Part shown: positions 17,737 through 28,600 of the stretch, in pieces
Layout: every line of letters begins with the position of its first letter
Position numbering within the stretch: position 1 is the stretch's first letter
NCBI RefSeq assembly: GCF_024220585.1
Contig: NZ_JAMXKF010000017.1
Coordinates: 1-61,254, forward strand
Length of the DNA: 61,254 nt
Reading direction: 5' to 3'
Origin: Dyadobacter diqingensis
GTDB taxonomy: Bacteria > Bacteroidota > Bacteroidia > Cytophagales > Spirosomataceae
Translations under genes and position numbers: made by a program
Notes under the pieces: model-generated
The model's input: only the letters and a program-made list of their open reading frames with translations
Database searches by the model: none
What the model was told of the DNA's origin: nothing

Positions 17737-19158
17737 ATGTTTGGTCTTGAAACCGACATTTTCCTCCTACTCGCTTTTAGTCTCTTAGCGGCATGTGCAT
17801 TTGAATTTGTAAACGGTTTCCACGATACGGCCAATGCCGTAGCAACCGTTATTTACACCAATTCTCTTAAACCGAATATCGCTGTAATGTGGTCCGGTTT
17901 CTGTAACTTTTTAGGTGTGTTCTTTGGTGGTATCGCTGTTGCGATGGGTATTGTAAACTTGCTGCCCGTTGAATTGCTGATTGACCAAAACGTTTATCAT
18001 AGTGTTGCCATGGTGTTTTCGCTGCTTTTCAGCGCGATTATCTGGAACCTCGGTACATGGTGGTTCGGACTTCCAAGTTCCAGCTCGCATACCCTTATCG
18101 GGTCTATTCTGGGTGTGGGTCTTGCCTTTACCTTTATGCCTGAAAATACCCACGGTGCGGGTGTAAACTGGGCGAAAGCACAAGAACTCTTTACTTCCCT
18201 GCTGACCTCGCCGATCTTCGGTTTTGCTTTGGCTATTATCATCATGTTCATTCTTCGTCGTGCATTATCGAAGCCGTTGCGTGATGTTGTGTTCAGCGAA
18301 CCACAGAAAAATACGGCGCCTCCAATCTGGATCCGTGTAATCCTGATCACAACCTGTACGCTGGTAAGCTTTTTCCATGGCTCTAACGACGGACAAAAGG
18401 GTGTTGGTTTAGTGATGCTTATTCTGATCGGTATTGTGCCGGCACATTTTGCACTGGATAACAGCATTAATCCAAGTGATATGAAAGCTGATCTGGTAAA
18501 AATCGATCAGACCATTAGCCGCATCGATACGTTGGGACTTTCTGCATCGGACCGGGTTAACTGGCATACAATTAAAAAAGAAATCGCCTTGCTGAACGTT
18601 CAGCTTGACAAGCCTTTGGTTGATAATAAATTGCCAAAAGAAGTACGTATGAATGCCCGTAAATCTTTGCTTTTAATCAGCCGTAACACAAAAACGATTC
18701 TTGAAAACGGTGATGCCAATCTGAATTCTGCTGACACTGCATTTCTGAAAGGACAGGCAGGCGGAGAAAAAGGAATCAGAAGATTTACAGATTATGCGCC
18801 TGACTGGGTTATCCTGATGATCTCGCTTTCCCTTGGTTTGGGTACAATGGTAGGCTGGAAAAGAATTGTGGTGACGATCGGTGAGAAAATCGGTAAGCAG
18901 CATTTGACTTATGCTCAGGGTGCCTCGGCTGAATTGGTTGCTGCAAGTACGATCGGGGTATCATCTTATCTGGGACTTCCGGTAAGTACAACGCACGTGC
19001 TTTCCTCCGGTATTGCCGGGTCGATGGTGGCCAGCAAAGGGGTTAAAAACCTTCAGGCCGGAACGATTCGTAACATTGTTATTGCCTGGGTATTAACTTT
19101 GCCTGTGACGATGTTCCTGTCAGGTACGCTTTACGCATTCTTCCGCTGGATACTTTAA
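17737..19158 (+). CDS. PiT-family inorganic phosphate transporter
   Basis: A 473-residue inner-membrane permease that takes up phosphate (as a metal-phosphate complex or with cations). It carries both PHO4-family signature repeats: NGFHDTANAVATVI near residue 26 and FFHGSNDGQKGVGL near residue 212. About ten hydrophobic segments are arranged in two halves. Between them is a soluble loop of roughly 110 residues (about 235-350), rich in Lys/Asp and likely cytoplasmic, which is longer than in E. coli Pit. No PhoU-like gene accompanies it. A good promoter lies upstream and a strong terminator downstream, so it is monocistronic. Confidence 0.94.
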   Translation: MFGLETDIFLLLAFSLLAACAFEFVNGFHDTANAVATVIYTNSLKPNIAVMWSGFCNFLGVFFGGIAVAMGIVNLLPVELLIDQNVYHSVAMVFSLLFSAIIWNLGTWWFGLPSSSSHTLIGSILGVGLAFTFMPENTHGAGVNWAKAQELFTSLLTSPIFGFALAIIIMFILRRALSKPLRDVVFSEPQKNTAPPIWIRVILITTCTLVSFFHGSNDGQKGVGLVMLILIGIVPAHFALDNSINPSDMKADLVKIDQTISRIDTLGLSASDRVNWHTIKKEIALLNVQLDKPLVDNKLPKEVRMNARKSLLLISRNTKTILENGDANLNSADTAFLKGQAGGEKGIRRFTDYAPDWVILMISLSLGLGTMVGWKRIVVTIGEKIGKQHLTYAQGASAELVAASTIGVSSYLGLPVSTTHVLSSGIAGSMVASKGVKNLQAGTIRNIVIAWVLTLPVTMFLSGTLYAFFRWIL

Positions 19159-19473
19159 CGGATTTCAATTCGCTGGCTTTTTAGAAGACTCAGAATATTT
19201 GAAATGATATAGCCGCCTCACATGTTTGTGGGGCGGTTTTTGTTTGTCGCCGCTAAAACAAAAGCTCCTTCTGTAAATTAGGAAGAAGTTTTTTGTTTTT
19301 GACTAAACCAGATAGGCCAAAAACGTGTTTCTTTGCTGACGACCCGGCAGCCCCTTACAGATATTATTTCATGATGAAAATCCCTGCAGATGGATTCTTT
19401 GGTTTTGAAAAGTATATTATCGTAATTCGGCTCGGATTTTTAATAATCAACAAAAAGCCAATTATTCACCATA
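19159..19473. other. 315-bp intergenic region between the PiT gene and nadA
   Basis: Holds the terminator at 19213-19243 and then AT-rich DNA up to nadA. A 64-codon frame here starts at a non-ATG codon and overlaps the nadA start, so it is not called. I saw no TAnnTTTG box; the closest is TTTCTTTG near 19329, with one mismatch. Confidence 0.5.
19213..19243 (+). terminator. terminator of the PiT transporter gene
   Basis: CCGCCTCACA and TGTGGGGCGG form a 10-bp stem with one G-U pair and the loop TGTT, followed by TTTTTGTTT. It lies 55 bp after the stop codon. Confidence 0.88.
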
Positions 19474-20469
19474 ATGACAACCATTGAAGAGCAAGTAGCA
19501 CGTTACGGTTATGTGACCGAAACGGTAGCAGATAATATTGATTTGATTGCTGAGATTAACCGCTTGAAAAAGGAAAAGAATGCAGTCATTTTAGCCCATT
19601 ATTATGTAGATGCAGAAATTCAGGATTTAGCAGATTATATCGGAGACAGTTTGGGGTTATCCCAGCAAGCTGCTGCAACAGAAGCGGATATGATCGTTTT
19701 CTGTGGTGTACATTTCATGGGAGAAACTGCCAAGGTTTTAAGCCCAAACAAAAAGGTTGTTATTCCGGATCTTAATGCGGGCTGTTCGCTGGCTGACTCT
19801 GCACCTGCTGATAAATTCGCCACTTTCAAGGCACAGTATCCTGATCATATTGTGATCAGTTATATCAACTGTTCTGCGGAAATAAAAGCGTTGACCGATA
19901 TCGTTTGTACTTCTTCAAATGCTCTGCAAATCGTGAACAGTTTACCGAAGGACCAGAAAATTATTTTTGCGCCTGATGCAAATCTCGGCAGATATGTGGC
20001 GCATAAAACCGGTCGTGATATGGTCTTATGGGATGGTGCCTGCATCGTTCACATCGATATTTCCCGTGAAAAGCTGAAACAGTTACGCGAGGAAAATCCG
20101 GATGCGTTGTTGATCGCCCACCCGGAATGCAAGGAAGATATTTTGCTTCAGTCTGATTTTGTAAGCTCTACAACGGGCTTGTTGAAATTCGTTCAGGAAT
20201 CTGATCACGATAAATTTATTGTGGCAACCGAGGCTGGTATTCTGCATAAAATGAAGCAGGCAGTACCACATAAAAAACTGATTCCGGCACCGGGTTCGGA
20301 TAATAACACCTGTGCCTGCTCGGAGTGTCCTTACATGAAAATGAACACGCTTGAAAAAGTGTATAATGCGCTTAAATACGAGCAGCCGGAAATTTTTGTT
20401 CCGGAGGATATCCGTTTGAAAGCGTATGAATCGGTAGCACGAATGTTGGAATTGAGTAAAGGAATTTAA
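19474..20469 (+). CDS. nadA: quinolinate synthase
   Basis: Condenses iminoaspartate (from NadB) with dihydroxyacetone phosphate to quinolinate, using a [4Fe-4S] cluster; this is the second step of de novo NAD synthesis. The 331-residue protein has the family motifs AVILAHYYVDAEIQDLADYIGDSL, FCGVHFMGETAKVL, DLNAGCSLAD, HPECK and the C-terminal CACSECPYMKMNTLEK. Several conserved Cys residues are available for the cluster. nadB follows on the same strand after 108 bp that contain a hairpin, so the two may share a transcript with attenuation between them. Confidence 0.97.
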   Translation: MTTIEEQVARYGYVTETVADNIDLIAEINRLKKEKNAVILAHYYVDAEIQDLADYIGDSLGLSQQAAATEADMIVFCGVHFMGETAKVLSPNKKVVIPDLNAGCSLADSAPADKFATFKAQYPDHIVISYINCSAEIKALTDIVCTSSNALQIVNSLPKDQKIIFAPDANLGRYVAHKTGRDMVLWDGACIVHIDISREKLKQLREENPDALLIAHPECKEDILLQSDFVSSTTGLLKFVQESDHDKFIVATEAGILHKMKQAVPHKKLIPAPGSDNNTCACSECPYMKMNTLEKVYNALKYEQPEIFVPEDIRLKAYESVARMLELSKGI

Positions 20470-20491
20470 TTCTTTTCTTATAGATATTAGG

Positions 20492-20540
20492 ATATGAGAT
20501 TTTCGGATGCGGCTCGTCTTCATTTGAGAATCTCATATTT
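20492..20540 (+). terminator. hairpin between nadA and nadB
   Basis: ATATGAGATT (20492-20501) and AATCTCATAT (20529-20538) form a perfect 10-bp stem with a 27-nt loop, followed only by TT-TG. It could be a weak terminator of nadA or an attenuator before nadB. Confidence 0.5.
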
Positions 20541-20577
20541 TGTCATCAAATAAATGATACACGTTTATATTTAGCCT

Positions 20578-22158
20578 ATGCCCCAGTTCGATTTCCTGAT
20601 CATTGGTTCCGGTATTGCCGGACTTAGTTATGCCGCCAAACTGGCACGACACTTTGAAAATACTCAGGAACATGTTTCCATTGCTGTGATTACCAAGGTG
20701 CAAGCCGATGAAACGAATACCAAGTATGCTCAGGGCGGTATTGCCGTTGTTTGGGCAGAATCGGACTCGTTCGAAAAGCATATCCACGATACGATGGATG
20801 CAGGCGACGGGGTTAATAAACCAAATATTGTTGAAATTGTAGTAAAGGAAGCTCCGGAGCGTATCCAGGAATTGATCGATTACGGGACACGTTTTGATAA
20901 GGAGCCGGAAGGGAATTATGATCTGGCAAAAGAAGGCGGACATTCCGACCACCGGATCTTACACTTCAAGGATATAACGGGTGCGGAAATTGAGCGCGCG
21001 CTTCTGGAAGAAGTAAAACGTCATAAAAATATTGAAGTTTTCACGCATTATTATGCGGTAGAGCTAATCACACAACACCATCTGGGCGAAACAGTATATC
21101 GCTACCGTGAAGATATCAAGTGTTTTGGTGCCTATGTTTTAAACCGTCGTTCGGGCAAAGTTGAAAAATTCCTGGCCAAAACAACGATGCTGGCAACGGG
21201 CGGAATTGGTAATATTTATCAAAGCACGACCAATCCAACCATCGCGACTGGCGACGGAATAGCCATGGCTTATCGCGCGAAGGGTATTTGTGACAACATG
21301 GAATTTATCCAGTTTCACCCGACGAGTTTATACCAGCCTGGGAAAAAACCTTCGTTCTTGATCTCGGAAGCGGTTCGCGGTTTTGGCGGAATTCTGAAAC
21401 ATGCAGACGGAACCACTTTTATGGAACAATACGATAGCAGGTTATCGCTGGCACCTCGTGATATCGTTGCCCGCGCTATTGACTCCGAAATGAAGAAAAA
21501 TGGGGTAGATCATGTCTATCTGGATGTCCGTCATTGTGATTACGAAAAGTTTTTGGAGCATTTCCCAAATATTACCCAGTATTGTCTTGACGCAGGTATT
21601 GACGTCAGGACCGAGATGATTCCGGTTGTACCCGCCCAGCATTATATGTGTGGCGGAATCCGGGTTAATGAATGGGGGAAGACCAACATCAATTTCCTTT
21701 ATGGTGTGGGCGAATGTGCCTGTACAGGCTTGCATGGAGCTAATCGGTTGGCGTCGAATTCTTTGCTGGAAGCAGTGGTTTTCGGGCATCGTGCCTATGA
21801 AAGCACCCTAGAGGGTTTTGATCAGGCCGTTATTCCAGACAACATTCCGGAATGGGATGATTCAGGAACGACGCATCCCGAGGAAAATGTATTGGTGACG
21901 GAAATGACCAGGGAGCTTAACAGCATTATGTCAAATTACGTGGGCATTGTCCGTACCGACCGCCGTATGAAACGTGCTTACGACCGTCTTGAACTGCTTC
22001 ACCAGGAACATGAAGAATTGTACCGGCAATCAAAGGTGTCTGTTGCCATTTGCGAGCTGAGAAATATGATATCGGTTTCGTATCTGATCATTAAAATGGC
22101 GATGGCGAGACGTGAAAATATAGGGCTGCATTTTAATGCGGATCATGTGAAGGTTTAA
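20578..22158 (+). CDS. nadB: L-aspartate oxidase
   Basis: A flavoprotein that oxidises L-aspartate to iminoaspartate, the first step of de novo NAD synthesis, passing the product to NadA. Of 526 residues, the N terminus FDFLIIGSGIAGLSYA is the FAD-binding Rossmann motif. Other family motifs are TKYAQGGIAVVW, EGGHSDHRILH, TGGIGNIYQSTTNP, QFHPTSLY, ISEAVRGFGG, MCGGIRVNEWG and GANRLASNSLLEAVVFG. The C-terminal helical domain contains the three-helix region with RTDRRMKRAYDRLELL. Downstream begins the palindromic tandem array, which is likely to end transcription. Confidence 0.97.
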   Translation: MPQFDFLIIGSGIAGLSYAAKLARHFENTQEHVSIAVITKVQADETNTKYAQGGIAVVWAESDSFEKHIHDTMDAGDGVNKPNIVEIVVKEAPERIQELIDYGTRFDKEPEGNYDLAKEGGHSDHRILHFKDITGAEIERALLEEVKRHKNIEVFTHYYAVELITQHHLGETVYRYREDIKCFGAYVLNRRSGKVEKFLAKTTMLATGGIGNIYQSTTNPTIATGDGIAMAYRAKGICDNMEFIQFHPTSLYQPGKKPSFLISEAVRGFGGILKHADGTTFMEQYDSRLSLAPRDIVARAIDSEMKKNGVDHVYLDVRHCDYEKFLEHFPNITQYCLDAGIDVRTEMIPVVPAQHYMCGGIRVNEWGKTNINFLYGVGECACTGLHGANRLASNSLLEAVVFGHRAYESTLEGFDQAVIPDNIPEWDDSGTTHPEENVLVTEMTRELNSIMSNYVGIVRTDRRMKRAYDRLELLHQEHEELYRQSKVSVAICELRNMISVSYLIIKMAMARRENIGLHFNADHVKV

Positions 22159-22212
22159 TTTGATGATCTTGTACTGATACATGCCGGCCTACCCAAATTT
22201 GGAACAGACTAC

Positions 22213-23600
22213 TTAGGCCAAGGCTTCAGCCTTGGAGGTCTGGCCCGTGATCTTCTCCGGCTTTAGCCATAACAGCCAGGTGTCGGAGATATATCCAATG
22301 GCTAAAGCCGTACTAAATTAGCAGCCTGGTGGAGTGCCCAAGGCTAAATCCTTGGGTTAATACTGTTTTCTGGTCTTCGGCTTCTGCGATTTCGGGAGTG
22401 TAGATTTAACCCAAGGCTTCAGCCTTGGGGGCCTGGCTGGTGATCTTCTCCGGCTTAAGCCATAGCAGCCAGCTGTTGGAGATATATCCAATGGCTAAAG
22501 CCGTACTAAATTAGAAGCCTGGTCGAGTGCCCAAGGCTAAAGCCTTGGGTTAATACTGTTTTCTGGTCTTCTGCTTCTGCGATCTCGGGAGTGTAGATTT
22601 AATCCAAGGCTTCAGCCTTGGCCCGTGATCTTCTCCGGCTTTAGCCATAGCAGCCAGCTGTCGGAGATATATCCAATGGCTAAAGCCCGTACTAAATTAG
22701 AAGCCTGGTGTGCCCAAGGCTAAAGCCTTGGGTTAATACTGTTTTCTGGTCTTCTGCTTATGCGATTTCGGGGGTGTAGATTTAACCCAATGCCTCAGCC
22801 TTGGGGGCCTGGCCCGTGATCTTCTCGGGCTTTTAGCCATAGCAGCCAGCTGTTGGAGATATATCCAATGGCTAAAGTCCGTACTAAATTAGAAGCCTGG
22901 TGTGCCCAAGGCTAAAGCCTTGGGTTAATACTGTTTTCTGGTCTTCTGCTTATGCGATTTCGGGGGTGTAGATTTAACCCAATGCCTCAGCCTTGGGGGC
23001 CTGGCCCGTGATCTTCTCGGGCTTTTAGCCATAGCAGCCAGCTGTTGGAGATATATCCAATGGCTAAAGTCCGTACTAAATTAGAAGCCTGGTGTGCCCA
23101 AGGCTAAAGCCTTGGGTTAATACTGTTTTCTGGTCTTCTGCTTATGCGATTTCGGGAGTGTAGATTTAATCCAAGGCTTCAGCCTTGGGGCTTGGCCCGT
23201 GATCTTCTCCGGCCTTAGCGATAGCAGCCAGCTGTTGGAGATATATCCAATGGCTAAAGCCCGTACTAAATTAGAAGCCTGGTGTGCCCAAGGCTAAAGC
23301 CTTGGGTTAATACTGTTTTCTGGTCTTCTGCTTATGCGATTTCGGGAGTGTAGATTTAATCCAAGGCTTCAGCCTTGGGGCTTGGCCCGTGATCTTCTCC
23401 GGCCTTAGCGATAGCAGCCAGCTGTTGGAGATATATCCAATGGCTAAAGCCCGTACTAAATTAGAAGCCTGGTCGAGTAGCCAAGGCTAAAGCCTTGGGT
23501 TAATACTGTTTTCTGGTCTTCTGCTTATGCGATTTCGGGAGTGTAGATTTAACCCAAGGTTTCAGCGTTGGGCGGGATGCCTTGGATCCTCCGTTTAGCC
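22213..23600. repeat. tandem array of seven ~190-bp palindrome-rich units
   Basis: Seven units plus a decayed eighth start fill the gap between the convergent nadB and haloperoxidase genes. Start-to-start distances are 193, 193, 183, 192, 192, 190 and 193 bp, measured from the CCAAGG or CCAATG at 22218, 22411, 22604, 22787, 22979, 23171, 23361 and 23554. Each unit has an outer palindrome CCCAAGGCTTCAGCCTTGGG or variant, a central hairpin (GGCTTTAGCCAT against ATGGCTAAAGCC, about 28-nt loop) and an outer palindrome CCCAAGGCTAAAGCCTTGGG. A ~45-bp linker (TACTGTTTTCTGG to TGTAGAT) joins units. The two outer palindromes are inverted relative to each other, so each unit is a nested inverted repeat, like a BIME built from REP elements. 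Adjacent units starting 22787/22979 and 23171/23361 share private variants, showing recent tandem duplication. No transposase or open frame is present. Confidence 0.92.
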
Positions 23601-23623
23601 CTAAACATTTGTTGAACAGCTTC

Positions 23624-24982
23624 CTATTCGGCCGTTGCCAAAACCTTCCCATCTTTTCTGGTGATGATCTTGTTTAACACATTCGCGCCGATTTTCTCAC
23701 CGAGTTTTGTTCCCTCTTCCACACCGTCACGGTAGTGTATTCCGCCGTAGACACGACTGATGGATGCATCCCAATAAGCCTCTTTAAATGATTTGAAGGA
23801 CTTTACACCATGGCCATATTTTTTCTCTGTCGTATCAGTGAAGGCTACATTTTCTCCAACCAGTTTTCCAAGTACTGTTCCACAGGCCGCTGATATGGTG
23901 CTGTGTCCGCTGACATATTCAGGGAAGGCGGGCGTTTCCAGAAACGGTCTCCAGTTCGGGTCCCAGTTATTATTGATCACGGTTTCCGGACGGATACGGA
24001 CGCTGCGGTATTTCTCATCCCAGCATGAAACAAAGGCATCGAAGAGTGATAATGCGCCAAGTGTGTATGCTTCATTCACCTTCATAAGGTCGAATTTTTT
24101 CTCAGTCGTTACGTAACGTATAATAGCCAGCCAATGACCGGCCGGTGTCATTTTTTTGTTGGCGAACATGGCATGTCCTACCACGTTGGTTACAAAGGCA
24201 TTATCATCCCAGAAAAATGCTGTGGCTTTTTGCTCCTCGGTAAGGTTCTTCCCCGTGTTATAAACCTCCATAGCCAGTTTCATAAACGGACTGTTTTTGT
24301 TCAGATCATACTTGGCAGGCGGTGGGCAGCGAAACTGAGTTACCGAGTCCAGCGAGAAAGTCCTGACGGTATTCCACATAGGTTCGCAGGCATCCGCGTA
24401 GGCAGGAGGTGTTGGTACCCAGGTACCCGGTTCGTTCGTAACCGTGTAACGGAAACCGCGAATCTCCTTGTAATGATCTTTGGAAGCATAAGCCAGCACA
24501 TGTTTTGCAATCGTGTCCCCATACTGGATCGACCGGTCATACACGTCTTTGGGTATACCCATTTCCTGATACTTTTTGAACAACCCTTTTTCATAGTCAT
24601 CCCACATATTCCCCGAAAATGTAAGCGTCCGGCCTACAACCGTAAATGCTTTTACACTGGCTAAGGGATAACAATAGGCTGCCCCGGCTTCTGGTTTTGG
24701 CGTTGGTGTAAACTTATTGATTTGCCCGGCCAGAGACCGATACTCCGCAGACGATGGCACCAAGGCCTCGTAAGCTGCCAGAAACGAATAACTGTAAATA
24801 CGGCTTGCAACCGGCGGTTTGAATATATCGTGAATGATGACATCGGTAAGTTGTGTCGCCGTTTCATGAAAAAGTTTTGGGTCCGATGCTTTGGCGTTGT
24901 ACTCTTCCGGAGATGAGGTTTTTTGGCAGGAGTAGTAAAAAACCGAGGTAATAGCCAGTATGCTGAATTTCAGAAATCTCAT
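23624..24982 (-). CDS. vanadium-dependent haloperoxidase/PAP2-family lipoprotein (paralogue 1)
   Basis: A 452-residue envelope protein. A hydrophobic start ends in YYSC, so Cys19 may be lipidated, although the lipobox is weak. The C-terminal domain has every anion-binding motif of vanadium haloperoxidases and the related PAP2 acid phosphatases, with haloperoxidase spacing: K324-x6-R331-P, S358-G359-H360 (His is the catalytic acid/base) and R410-x5-H416. Bound vanadate gives halide oxidation; bound phosphate intermediates give phosphatase activity. Sequence alone does not tell which. The gene lies 695 bp from, and divergent to, a susC operon that ends with a paralogue (34300-35643), so both probably serve one process. 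The palindromic array lies just past its stop codon. Confidence 0.9.
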   Translation of the reverse strand: MRFLKFSILAITSVFYYSCQKTSSPEEYNAKASDPKLFHETATQLTDVIIHDIFKPPVASRIYSYSFLAAYEALVPSSAEYRSLAGQINKFTPTPKPEAGAAYCYPLASVKAFTVVGRTLTFSGNMWDDYEKGLFKKYQEMGIPKDVYDRSIQYGDTIAKHVLAYASKDHYKEIRGFRYTVTNEPGTWVPTPPAYADACEPMWNTVRTFSLDSVTQFRCPPPAKYDLNKNSPFMKLAMEVYNTGKNLTEEQKATAFFWDDNAFVTNVVGHAMFANKKMTPAGHWLAIIRYVTTEKKFDLMKVNEAYTLGALSLFDAFVSCWDEKYRSVRIRPETVINNNWDPNWRPFLETPAFPEYVSGHSTISAACGTVLGKLVGENVAFTDTTEKKYGHGVKSFKSFKEAYWDASISRVYGGIHYRDGVEEGTKLGEKIGANVLNKIITRKDGKVLATAE

Positions 24983-25677
24983 TGTATTAATAGTAAAAGC
25001 TTCCAGTCGGGTTATGGACTCAATGTAGTTTTAATTCATCTTATCCCAAAATAAAGGGGCAAATGATTTTATCACGAATATAGGCAAGATATAGAGAACG
25101 ACGGGTAATTAATTCATCGAATAAATATAAATAACATTGGAATTGTTAAAACTGAAAACTTGATGCGTTAAATAGGATTGATTAGTGTTATACAGGTTAC
25201 AAATTCTAATTTACTCGAATATTTGTGTAATACTTATTTGATATATCCAGGGTTACAATTGAAAATAAAGCAAAAATCGCCGTGGTATTATTGTTATTTT
25301 TTAAGAATGCATATGGATATAGGAAGATCATTTTTTTTTGTGAACAATTTAATATCTTTTTGTACATCCTTATGAGTAGAAATGAATATTTGGTACTTAT
25401 TCGATATGTAAATGAAGTATATAAATCTAATTGTGTTGATATAACACCTATCGTTAGTCAGTAAGCCAATTTTGTCTGCTTTAATTGTACAATAATTCAA
25501 CCTAACAATTATAAAATTTGAAAAAAATTTTCCGCTTCTATAAGTTATTAACTACGGAATTCACTTCTACATTTTGATGTAGAATATTCCTCTATTTGTC
25601 TACTGTACGTGTATTGATCACGGAAACGACTATAAGCTTTTACCCAATTTTTATCTACTCATCCTAATTATTAATCT
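24983..25677. promoter_or_regulatory. 695-bp divergent region between haloperoxidase 1 and susC
   Basis: Very AT-rich DNA with no gene: the short open frames here lack ribosome-binding sites and have low-complexity, Phe/Ile-rich products. It should hold the promoters of both divergent units. A small hairpin CTACAT-TTTG-ATGTAG lies about 110 bp before susC. I could not identify an exact TAnnTTTG box on either strand. No sigma/anti-sigma or hybrid two-component regulator gene is adjacent. Confidence 0.5.
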
Positions 25678-28600
25678 ATGAGAATTTCTACTAGATGGAC
25701 ATGTCGTGAATCAGCACGGTATGTTTTTTCTCTCTTGCTAATCCTGTTGACAGTCGTCGGGGCATTCGCTCAAAATACTGTCAAGGGTAAAGTGAAAGAT
25801 GACCAGGGGCAAGGCCTGCCCGGTGTAAGCGTTGTTGTAAAGGGTACGACGGCGGGTACCGTTACCGATAATGACGGAGGTTATACTGTGAACGCAGCAG
25901 GTAGTAATACGCTTGTTTTCTCGTTCATTGGTTACCTTACGCAGGAAATCGAAGTTGGAAAAAAATCCACTGTCGATGTGACGCTGGCGACGGATATTAA
26001 ATCTTTGGGAGAGGTTGTTGTTGTTGGTTATGGTACAGCAAAAAAAGCTACATTAACAGGTTCGGTTACAGCAGTTAAAGGTACAGAACTTGAGAAGGCA
26101 CCAGCTGCTAACCTTTCAAACACTTTGGGTGGTCGTTTACCTGGTATTTCCGCTGTACAGTCAAGTGGAGAACCTGGCTACGATGGATCTGCGATCCGTA
26201 TCCGTGGTACTAACTCTCTGGGTAACAGTAATGCTTTGATCGTTGTGGATGGTGTTCCTAACCGTAGTGGTGGTTTGGATCGTATCAATCCGGCTGATAT
26301 TGAAAGTATCTCGGTTCTTAAGGATGCTGCTGCTGCAATTTATGGATCACGTGCTGGTAATGGGGTAATTCTGATTACTACAAAACGTGGGAAATCAGGG
26401 AAACCACAGTTGTCTTATGATATGAATTTTGGGATGAGTCAGCCGACACGTACGCCGAAAATGTCGAATGCATCCGAATATGCAACAATCAGAAATGAGT
26501 TGCAGATTTATGATAACCTCCCGGTTGGACAGTGGTCAGGCGCTTTGCAGGGTTTCAATACAACGGGTGCATATACAAGAACGGATAATGGAAACGTGCT
26601 GAATGCTGTTTTTAAACCTGAAGATATGCAGAAGTTTAATGACGGAAGTGATCCATTGCTACATCCAAATACTGACTGGTATGGTGCGGTACTTCGTAAC
26701 TGGGCTCCACAACAGCGTCATAATGTGCAATTGACTGGTGGTAGCGAAAACATAAAATATCTTGCTTCTCTGGGACACATCAATCAGGATGGATATTATG
26801 TCAATTCTGCAACAGGATATAAGCAGTATGATATGCGTATTAATCTTGATACAAAGATTAACAAATATGTTACGGCTAATCTTGGTGTAACTTTAAGAGA
26901 GGAATTCCGTCATTTTCCAAGTGGTGGTAATGGTGCTGGTGCGATCTTCCGTATGTTAATGCGTGGAAAACCAACAGAAATTGCAATCTGGCCGAATGGA
27001 AAACCTGGTCCTGATATTGAAAATGGTCAGAACCCGGCTGTTATTACCACAAATACAACTGGTTATAACAATGACAAAAGAGACTATATTCAAACCAATG
27101 GTGGTCTGGAGATTCAGGTGCCTGGTATTAAAGGTTTGAAAGTAAATGTAATGGCAGCTTTGGATAAGCAGCTTCGCAGAATTAAAAACTGGGAGACGCC
27201 ATGGACTTTGTATTTCTGGGACAAAAAGACGTTTGAAGCTGATGGAGTTAGCCCTTTGCTAACGGGAACAGTACGTTCTACTTTCAGTGATCCTCGTTTG
27301 ACCGAAACATCGGCTCAGGAACTTTCTGTTCAGCTGACAGGGCAAGTTTCTTATGATAAGTCATTCGGACTACACAATTTCAATGTAATGGCCGGTGCTC
27401 AGAGAGAGAAAGTAGATGCTGATGGATTCTTTGCTTACCGCCGTTATTTTATCTCTCCGGTAGTTGACCAATTATTTGCCGGTGGAACAGCGGAGCAAAA
27501 CATTGGAAATACAGGTGACTTGTACAAACGTGCACGTTTAAGTTATTTCGGTCGTGCAGGTTATAACTATAAAGAAAAATATCTTGCAGAGTTCCTTTGG
27601 CGCGTTGATCAGTCATATATCTTCCCGAAAGAAGGTCGTGTTGGATTTTTCCCAGGTGTTTCGGCAGGATGGCGTATGTCTGAAGAAGGTTTCTGGAAAA
27701 ATAATATCCATTTCATGAACAACGTAAAAATCCGTGGTTCATGGGGACAAATGGGTGCTGAACCTTACTTCCTTGGTACTGAAACACTTGCTGAATATCA
27801 ATATCTTTCGACAATGGGTTTTGGAAACTACGTGTTGAACGATCAGGTTGCTAAAACGCTATTGGAAACTCGTATAGCTAACAAAAGCTTTACCTGGGAA
27901 GTAGCCAACAACAGTAACTTCGGTATTGAAGGAACATTGTTCAATGATAAAGTGGCATTTGAATTTGACTATTTTGTGAACAACCGTTCTAAAATGCTTA
28001 TTCCAAAAGCAGGTTCTACACCTTCATCTGTCGGAATCGATAACCGTCTTCCACCTCAAAACCTTGGAAAGCTACAAAATAAAGGATGGGAGTTTAAAGT
28101 TAGCTACGACGGAAATGCAGGCGACTTTACTTATTCTGTAAGTGTTAACGGAGGTTTTGCTAAAAATAAAATCAAGTATTGGGATGAGGTACCTGGTGCA
28201 CCTTCATATCAAAGAACAACCGGTATGCCTTATCAGTCGTTCCTAGTTTATCAATTCGACGGTGTCTTCAAAGACCAGGCTGAGATTGATGGAAACAAAC
28301 TGGATTACAGCCCAATCACAGGTAATTTGAGACCTGGTGATATGAAATTCAAGGATATCGGAGGTGGCCCTGATGGGAAACCAGATGGAAAAATTAATGG
28401 TGATGACCGTTTACGCACTGAAAAAGTTCAACGTCCATGGTTTACAGGTGGCGCGTCGATCAACCTTGGTTACAAAGCATTTGATCTTGCCGTACTTTTC
28501 CAGGGAGCAACAGGAGGCCTTCAAATCGTTGGTTTGACGGAGTCAGGTGATATCGGAAACTATCTTAAATACGATTTCGATCACCGTTGGACTATCGACA

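Noticed and set aside
19293..19487. 64-codon frame upstream of nadA
   Set aside because: It starts with a non-ATG codon, overlaps the nadA start, has no ribosome-binding site and no recognisable pattern.
22213..23600. possible CRISPR array
   Set aside because: Whole ~190-bp units repeat with linkers that are themselves conserved. There are no unique spacers and no cas genes.
25178..25500. small open frames in the region before susC
   Set aside because: AT-rich DNA gives Phe/Ile/Lys-rich frames on both strands. None has a convincing ribosome-binding site or protein-like composition.
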